Positions 42,033 through 45,965 of a stretch of DNA of 45,965 bases are shown here, piece after piece (within the stretch, counting starts at the first letter, position 1; each line of letters begins with the position of its first letter). The translations under genes and the position numbers were made by a program. The DNA is from Variovorax sp. JS1663 (GTDB lineage Bacteria; Pseudomonadota; Gammaproteobacteria; Burkholderiales; Burkholderiaceae_C): positions 1 through 45,965 of the forward strand of contig NZ_LYMK01000051.1 of NCBI RefSeq assembly GCF_002157355.1, given 5' to 3'. Under the pieces are notes generated by a model, which saw nothing but the letters and a program-made list of their open reading frames with translations, was not told the origin of the DNA and did not search any database.

Positions 42033-42695
42033 ATGCCCGATCTGCCGCACCTGCTTGCGTTCATCGCGGCAGGCTGGTTGCTCAACCTGACGCCGGGGCC
42101 CGACGTGCTCTACGTCGTGACGATCTCTCTGCGTTCCGGCACGCGCGCCGGCATCGTCGCTGGACTCGGGATCACGACGGGCTGCTTCGTCCACATCTTC
42201 GCTGCAGCGGCGGGAGTGGGCGCCTTGTTGTCCGCTTCCGTGACCGCGTTCACGGTCCTCAAGTACGTCGGCGCGGCGTACCTGCTCTACCTGGGCGTGC
42301 GCATGCTGCTGTCGCGCCCGGCCTCGCCGACCCACCTGGGCGAAGCGGTCGCCGCGGGCCCGGAGCGCAGCCTCAAGGCGATCTTTCTCGGCGGCTTGTG
42401 GAGCAACGTGCTCAATCCCAAGGTCGCCCTGTTCTTCCTGGCCTTCGTGCCGCAATTCATCGCACCCGGGACCGGCAGCAAGGCGCTGGCCTTCGTGATG
42501 CTGGGCATGCTGTTCAATTTCAATGCGATCCCGGTCAATGTGGCATGGGCCCTGGCCGCGGGCTGGATGGCGCGCCACAGTGCTGTTCAGAAGGGCATGC
42601 AATGGTTCGAGCGCGTCGCCGGCGTGCTGTTCATCGGCTTCGGCCTCAAGCTCGCGCTCACGGACGCGCCGGGCGCGGTCCGCGTCGACCGTTGA
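42033..42695 (+). CDS. LysE/RhtB-family amino-acid exporter
   Basis: A 220-residue inner-membrane protein with about six hydrophobic helices; the family motif is LNLTPGPDVLYVVTISLRSGTRAGIVAGLG, and WSNVLNPKVALFFLAFVPQFI is conserved. AGGAG precedes the ATG. Members export amino acids such as threonine, homoserine or lysine. Its place after threonine aldolase suggests threonine or a related product. Confidence 0.92.
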   Translation: MPDLPHLLAFIAAGWLLNLTPGPDVLYVVTISLRSGTRAGIVAGLGITTGCFVHIFAAAAGVGALLSASVTAFTVLKYVGAAYLLYLGVRMLLSRPASPTHLGEAVAAGPERSLKAIFLGGLWSNVLNPKVALFFLAFVPQFIAPGTGSKALAFVMLGMLFNFNAIPVNVAWALAAGWMARHSAVQKGMQWFERVAGVLFIGFGLKLALTDAPGAVRVDR

Positions 42696-42729
42696 TTCAC
42701 GACACACCCCCACACCGAGGAGACTCCCC

Positions 42730-43752
42730 ATGATCACCCCGCAAGAAGCGCTGCAGCGCACCATCGAGCACCGCGAGGTGTTCCACGACGAGATGCTGCA
42801 CATCGTGCGCCTCATCATGAGCGGCGAATGCTCGCCGGTGATGATGGCGGCGCTGATCACCGGCCTGCGCGTCAAGAAGGAGACCATCGGCGAGATCACC
42901 GCCGCCGCGCAGGTGATGCGCGAGGTCTCGACCAAGGTGCCGGTGGCCGACACCCGCAACCTGGTCGACATCGTGGGCACCGGTGGCGACGGCTCGCACA
43001 CCTTCAACATCTCGACCTGCTCGATGTTCGTGGCGGCGGCGGCAGGCGCCAAGGTCAGCAAGCACGGCGGGCGCAGCGTGAGCAGCAAGTCGGGAAGCGC
43101 CGACGTGCTGGAATCGCTGGGTGTCAACATCAACCTGAAGCCCGAGCAGATCGCGAAGTGCATCGCCGACGTCGGCATCGGCTTCATGTTCGCGCCCAAC
43201 CATCATCCGGCGATGAAGAACGTCGCGCCGGTGCGCAAGGAGCTGGGCATCAAGACCATCTTCAACATCCTGGGGCCGCTCACCAACCCGGCCGGCGCGC
43301 CGAACATCCTGATGGGGGTGTTCCATCCGGACCTGGTCGGCATCCAGGTGCGGGCGCTGCAGCGGCTGGGCGCACAGCATGCGCTGGTGGTCTATGGGCG
43401 CGACGGGATGGACGAGATCTCGCTCGGCGCGGCCACCATGGTCGGCGAGCTGAAGAATGGCGAGGTGCGGGAGTACGAGCTGCATCCCGAGGATTTCGGC
43501 TTCGCCATGTCCAGCAACCGCACGTTGCGGGTCGAGACGCCCGAGCAGTCCAAGGCCATGTTGCTGGGTGTGCTGGACAACCAGCCGGGACCGGCGCGCG
43601 ACATCGTCATCCTGAATGCGGGCGCGGCGCTTTACGCGGCGGACTTGGTGGATTCGATGACTGCCGGCATCGACCGCGCCCGCGTCGCGCTCGAATCCGG
43701 GGCTGCCAAGGCCAAGCTGACCGAGCTGATCGCCTTCACCAGCGCGGCCTGA
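42730..43752 (+). CDS. trpD: Anthranilate phosphoribosyltransferase
   Basis: A 340-residue enzyme joining anthranilate and PRPP. Signatures: DIVGTGGDGSHTFNIST, KHGGRSVSSKSGSADVLE, FAPNHHPAMK, ILGPLTNPAG. GAGGAGA precedes the ATG. It would also take up anthranilate made by catabolism of indoleacetate, which makes the neighbouring island biochemically interesting. Confidence 0.97.
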   Translation: MITPQEALQRTIEHREVFHDEMLHIVRLIMSGECSPVMMAALITGLRVKKETIGEITAAAQVMREVSTKVPVADTRNLVDIVGTGGDGSHTFNISTCSMFVAAAAGAKVSKHGGRSVSSKSGSADVLESLGVNINLKPEQIAKCIADVGIGFMFAPNHHPAMKNVAPVRKELGIKTIFNILGPLTNPAGAPNILMGVFHPDLVGIQVRALQRLGAQHALVVYGRDGMDEISLGAATMVGELKNGEVREYELHPEDFGFAMSSNRTLRVETPEQSKAMLLGVLDNQPGPARDIVILNAGAALYAADLVDSMTAGIDRARVALESGAAKAKLTELIAFTSAA

Positions 43753-43768
43753 CCGGGAGAGCCAAGGC

Positions 43769-44569
43769 ATGTCCGACATCCTCGAGAAGATCGTCGCCGT
43801 CAAGCGGGAGGAGGTGGCTGCAGCCCGCAGGAAGACCTCCCTGGAAGCCATGCGCCTCGACGCCGAGAGCCGGGTGCTCACGCGCGACTTTGTCGGCGCT
43901 CTGCGCACCAAGGTCGCTGCCGGGCAGGCGGCGGTGATCGCCGAGATCAAGAAGGCCAGTCCGAGCAAGGGCGTGCTGCGCGCGGATTTCGTTCCCGCCG
44001 ACATCGCACAAAGCTATGCCGAGGGCGATGGCATCGTCAGCGCGGCCTGCCTCTCGGTGCTGACCGACCGGCAGTTCTTCCAGGGTGGCATCGACTATCT
44101 AAAGCAGGCGCGTGCCTCGTGCGAGCTGCCGGTGCTGCGCAAGGATTTCATCGTTGATGCCTACCAGGTTTACGAATCGCGCGCGATCGGCGCCGATGCC
44201 ATCCTCCTGATCGCGGCCAGCCTGGACGACGCGCAGATGCGTGAGTTCGAGGCGATCGCAGTGGGGCTGGGCATGGCGGTGCTGGTCGAGGTGCACGACG
44301 CACGCGAGCTCGAGCGGGCGCTGAAGCTGCGCACGCCGCTCATCGGCGTGAACAACCGGAACCTGCGGACCTTCGAGGTCTCGGTGCAGACCACCCTCGA
44401 CCTGCTGCCGGGGCTGCCCGACGGTCGGCTGCTGGTCACCGAATCGGGCATCACGCTGCGCGAGGACGTCGCCCGGCTGCGCGCCGCGGGCGTCCACGCC
44501 TTCCTGGTGGGCGAGGCCTTCATGCGTGCCGACGAACCGGGCGAGGCGCTCGCCACCCTGTTCCGATGA
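43769..44569 (+). CDS. trpC: Indole-3-glycerol phosphate synthase
   Basis: A 266-residue TIM-barrel enzyme, monofunctional (no PRAI domain). Signatures: VIAEIKKASPSKGVLR, VLRKDFIVDAYQVYESRAIGADAILLI, IGVNNRNLRTFEV, ESGITLREDV, FLVGEAFMRADEPG. 16 nt after trpD. trpF, trpB and trpA are not in the window. Confidence 0.97.
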   Translation: MSDILEKIVAVKREEVAAARRKTSLEAMRLDAESRVLTRDFVGALRTKVAAGQAAVIAEIKKASPSKGVLRADFVPADIAQSYAEGDGIVSAACLSVLTDRQFFQGGIDYLKQARASCELPVLRKDFIVDAYQVYESRAIGADAILLIAASLDDAQMREFEAIAVGLGMAVLVEVHDARELERALKLRTPLIGVNNRNLRTFEVSVQTTLDLLPGLPDGRLLVTESGITLREDVARLRAAGVHAFLVGEAFMRADEPGEALATLFR

Positions 44570-45270
44570 GCGCGCTGTCCACCCAGTTGCAGAGCAGCGA
44601 TCCGGCCGACTGGCCGGTGGCGCCGGGCTGGCAGCCGCTGGTCGACGAGTTCTTCGGATCGGCAGCCGGCCTGAAACTGGTCGATTTCCTGCATGAGCGG
44701 CTGAAGGCCAATGCGTCGGTCTTCCCGCCGCGGCCGCTGCGTGCGCTGGAGCTGACGCCGCCTGAGGCGGTGCGCGTCGTGATTCTCGGGCAAGACCCTT
44801 ACCATGGGCGCGGCCAGGCCGAGGGGCTGGCCTTTTCAGTGGCGCCCGGCGTGGCGCTGCCGCCCTCGCTGCGCAACATCTTCAAGGAGCTGGAGCGCGA
44901 CCTGGGGACGCCGCCGCCGCGCTTCCCCGATCCCGGCGGCAGCCTGGTCAAGTGGGCCACGCATGGCGTCCTGCTGCTCAACACCTGCCTAACGGTCGAG
45001 GAAGGGCAGCCGGCCAGCCATGCGGGCCGGGGCTGGGAGGTGCTGACCGACGCAGTGATCCGGCACGTCGCCCAGGGGGAGCGGCCGGCCGTGTTCATGT
45101 TGTGGGGCTCGCATGCGCAGAGCAAGCGGGCGCTGATCGACAGCCGCCGCCACAAGGTGCTGACCGCGAACCATCCCTCGCCGCTGTCCGCGCTGCGGCC
45201 GCCCGTGCCCTTCATCGGCTGCGGCCACTTCGGCCAGGCGCGCGCGTGGCGCGAAGCGCAAGGGCTTTGA
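44566..45270 (+). CDS. ung: Uracil-DNA glycosylase
   Basis: A 234-residue family-1 UDG that removes uracil from DNA. Motif A ILGQDPYHGRGQAEGLAFSV contains the catalytic Asp; motif B is NHPSPLSA. ATGA overlap with trpC places it in the same transcript. The C-terminus continues FIGCGHFGQA. Confidence 0.96.
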   Translation: MSALSTQLQSSDPADWPVAPGWQPLVDEFFGSAAGLKLVDFLHERLKANASVFPPRPLRALELTPPEAVRVVILGQDPYHGRGQAEGLAFSVAPGVALPPSLRNIFKELERDLGTPPPRFPDPGGSLVKWATHGVLLLNTCLTVEEGQPASHAGRGWEVLTDAVIRHVAQGERPAVFMLWGSHAQSKRALIDSRRHKVLTANHPSPLSALRPPVPFIGCGHFGQARAWREAQGL

Positions 45271-45365
45271 TTCACCCGGGAAAAATTGAAAGGACTGGGG
45301 GTTTCTGGGAAGGGCAGGAGGCACCAGCAGGGCGGGTGATGCTGCAACTTTCAGTGGCCCCGTCA

Positions 45366-45394
45366 TCGACCTGCCCCTCCAACCGTGCTATATT
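45366..45394 (+). promoter_or_regulatory. Promoter of the tRNA-tuf unit
   Basis: TCGACC (45366-45371, 4 of 6 to TTGACA), a 17-nt spacer and TATATT (45389-45394). Transcription would begin about 6 nt before tRNA-Tyr. The 136-nt gap after ung holds nothing else I can support. Confidence 0.65.
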
Positions 45395-45406
45395 TCGAGG
45401 TTCGCC

Positions 45407-45492
45407 GGAGAGGTGGCCGAGTGGTTAATGGCAGCAGACTGTAAATCTGCCCTCTTACGAGTACGCTGGTTCGAATCCAGCCCTCTCCACCA
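45407..45492 (+). tRNA. tRNA-Tyr (GTA)
   Basis: An 86-nt tRNA including the encoded CCA. The acceptor stem GGAGAGG pairs with CCTCTCC, the anticodon GTA lies at 45441-45443, and a long variable arm marks a class-II tRNA. T-loop GGTTCGAATCC. Confidence 0.96.
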
Positions 45493-45611
45493 GCGAAGAA
45501 TGGATTTTTCGGAGCGTTTGAATGGCGGGTTTTGGTGCGAGGCTGGAAGGCGAAGCGCAGGACCCGGACCGTGCTACGGCTCGACCCGAGTCAGAAGGGT
45601 TGCGCCGCGAT

Positions 45612-45685
45612 GCGGGAGTAGTTCAATGGTAGAACCCTAGCCTTCCAAGCTAATGACGCGGGTTCGATTCCCGTCTCCCGCTCCA
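45612..45685 (+). tRNA. tRNA-Gly (TCC)
   Basis: A 74-nt tRNA with encoded CCA. Acceptor GCGGGAG/CTCCCGC, anticodon TCC at 45644-45646, T-arm GGGTTCGATTCCC. The 119-nt spacer after tRNA-Tyr holds no gene. Confidence 0.96.
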
Positions 45686-45725
45686 GAATCCGGTTCGACG
45701 CAAGGCGCCAGTTTTGAAGAATTTC

Positions 45726-45800
<75 letters not shown>

Positions 45801-45805
45801 GTCTT

Positions 45806-45833
45806 GGGGTTGCAGTCTGCCGGCTGCAACCCC
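45806..45833 (+). other. Hairpin between tRNA-Thr and tuf
   Basis: GGGGTTGCAG and its perfect complement CTGCAACCCC flank an 8-nt loop. There is no T tract, so it is more likely a processing or attenuation structure than an intrinsic terminator. Confidence 0.55.
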
Positions 45834-45874
45834 ATGTCAGTGTGTTGATCTAGTTATTTTTCGGAGTCGAGAAA

Positions 45875-45965
45875 ATGGCAAAAGGAAAATTCACCCGCAC
45901 GAAGCCGCACGTGAACGTCGGCACGATCGGTCACGTGGACCACGGCAAGACCACCCTGACGGCGG
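45875..45965 (+). CDS. tuf: Elongation factor Tu, first 30 codons (3' end outside window)
   Basis: The N-terminus MAKGKFTRTKPHVNVGTIGH continues into VDHGKTTLTA, containing the G1 P-loop of EF-Tu (GHVDHGKT). GGAG lies ~10 nt before the ATG. tRNA genes followed by tuf is the standard arrangement in Burkholderiales. Confidence 0.96.
   Translation, partial: MAKGKFTRTKPHVNVGTIGHVDHGKTTLTA

Noticed and set aside
45271..45365. Terminator after ung
   Set aside because: No stable stem followed by T residues is apparent; the A5 and G5 runs near 45281-45301 do not form one.

Overview
The window looks like a chromosomal segment of a GC-rich betaproteobacterium, most likely Burkholderiales/Comamonadaceae and probably Variovorax-like. 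The reasons are the trpE-trpG-trpD-trpC order followed by ung, the tRNA-Tyr/tRNA-Gly/tRNA-Thr/tuf junction at the right end, very GC-rich coding sequence, and a hairpin-rich intergenic repeat at about 25928-26024 of a kind I associate with Comamonadaceae. The taxonomic call is inference.

Layout. (1) 1-3582: the 3' part of a YadA-type trimeric autotransporter adhesin, a BamE/OmpA-type lipoprotein and a strong terminator. (2) 3594-6263, minus strand: an acyl-homoserine-lactone quorum-sensing block in the order luxR-type regulator, small conserved ORF, luxI-type synthase, uncharacterised ORF, with a perfect 20-bp lux-box palindrome before the synthase. (3) 6365-7069: gph. (4) 7161-37547: a ~30 kb catabolic island with two MarR regulators, two Rieske oxygenase pairs sharing one reductase, two acyl-CoA ligases, a Cys-less thiolase-like protein with a Zn-ribbon (DUF35) partner fused to a degenerate SDR, an isatin-hydrolase-like cyclase, an indolepyruvate-oxidoreductase-type complex, several SDRs and a LivHMGF-type ABC importer with three binding proteins. 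(5) 37548-45270: a chalcone-isomerase-like protein on the minus strand, then trpE, a GxxExxY protein, trpG, a threonine aldolase, a LysE-type exporter, trpD, trpC and ung. (6) 45366-45965: three tRNA genes and the start of tuf.

How the island may work (inference from families and chemistry). The best fit is aerobic catabolism of the plant hormone indole-3-acetate (IAA), as in the iad locus described in Variovorax. Rieske oxygenases hydroxylate the indole ring to oxindole- and dioxindole-acetate; a ligase makes the CoA thioester. Dioxindole-3-acetyl-CoA is a tertiary beta-hydroxyacyl-CoA, which a thiolase-fold/DUF35 retro-aldolase can split to isatin plus acetyl-CoA. The cyclase-family enzyme opens isatin to isatinate, an aryl 2-oxoacid, which the IorAB-like complex can oxidatively decarboxylate towards anthranilate or anthraniloyl-CoA. 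The island lies beside trpE/trpD, whose product and substrate is anthranilate. The main alternative is an ipf-like arylacetate/arylpropionate (ibuprofen-type) route, which uses the same ligase, Rieske and thiolase/DUF35 logic but does not explain the isatin-hydrolase-like gene.

Regulation seen in sequence: a 7-2-7 palindrome abuts the -10 box of the first transporter gene, and an imperfect copy sits in the same position before the SDR-marR operon. A different shared promoter element precedes the opine-dehydrogenase-like operon and the first marR gene.
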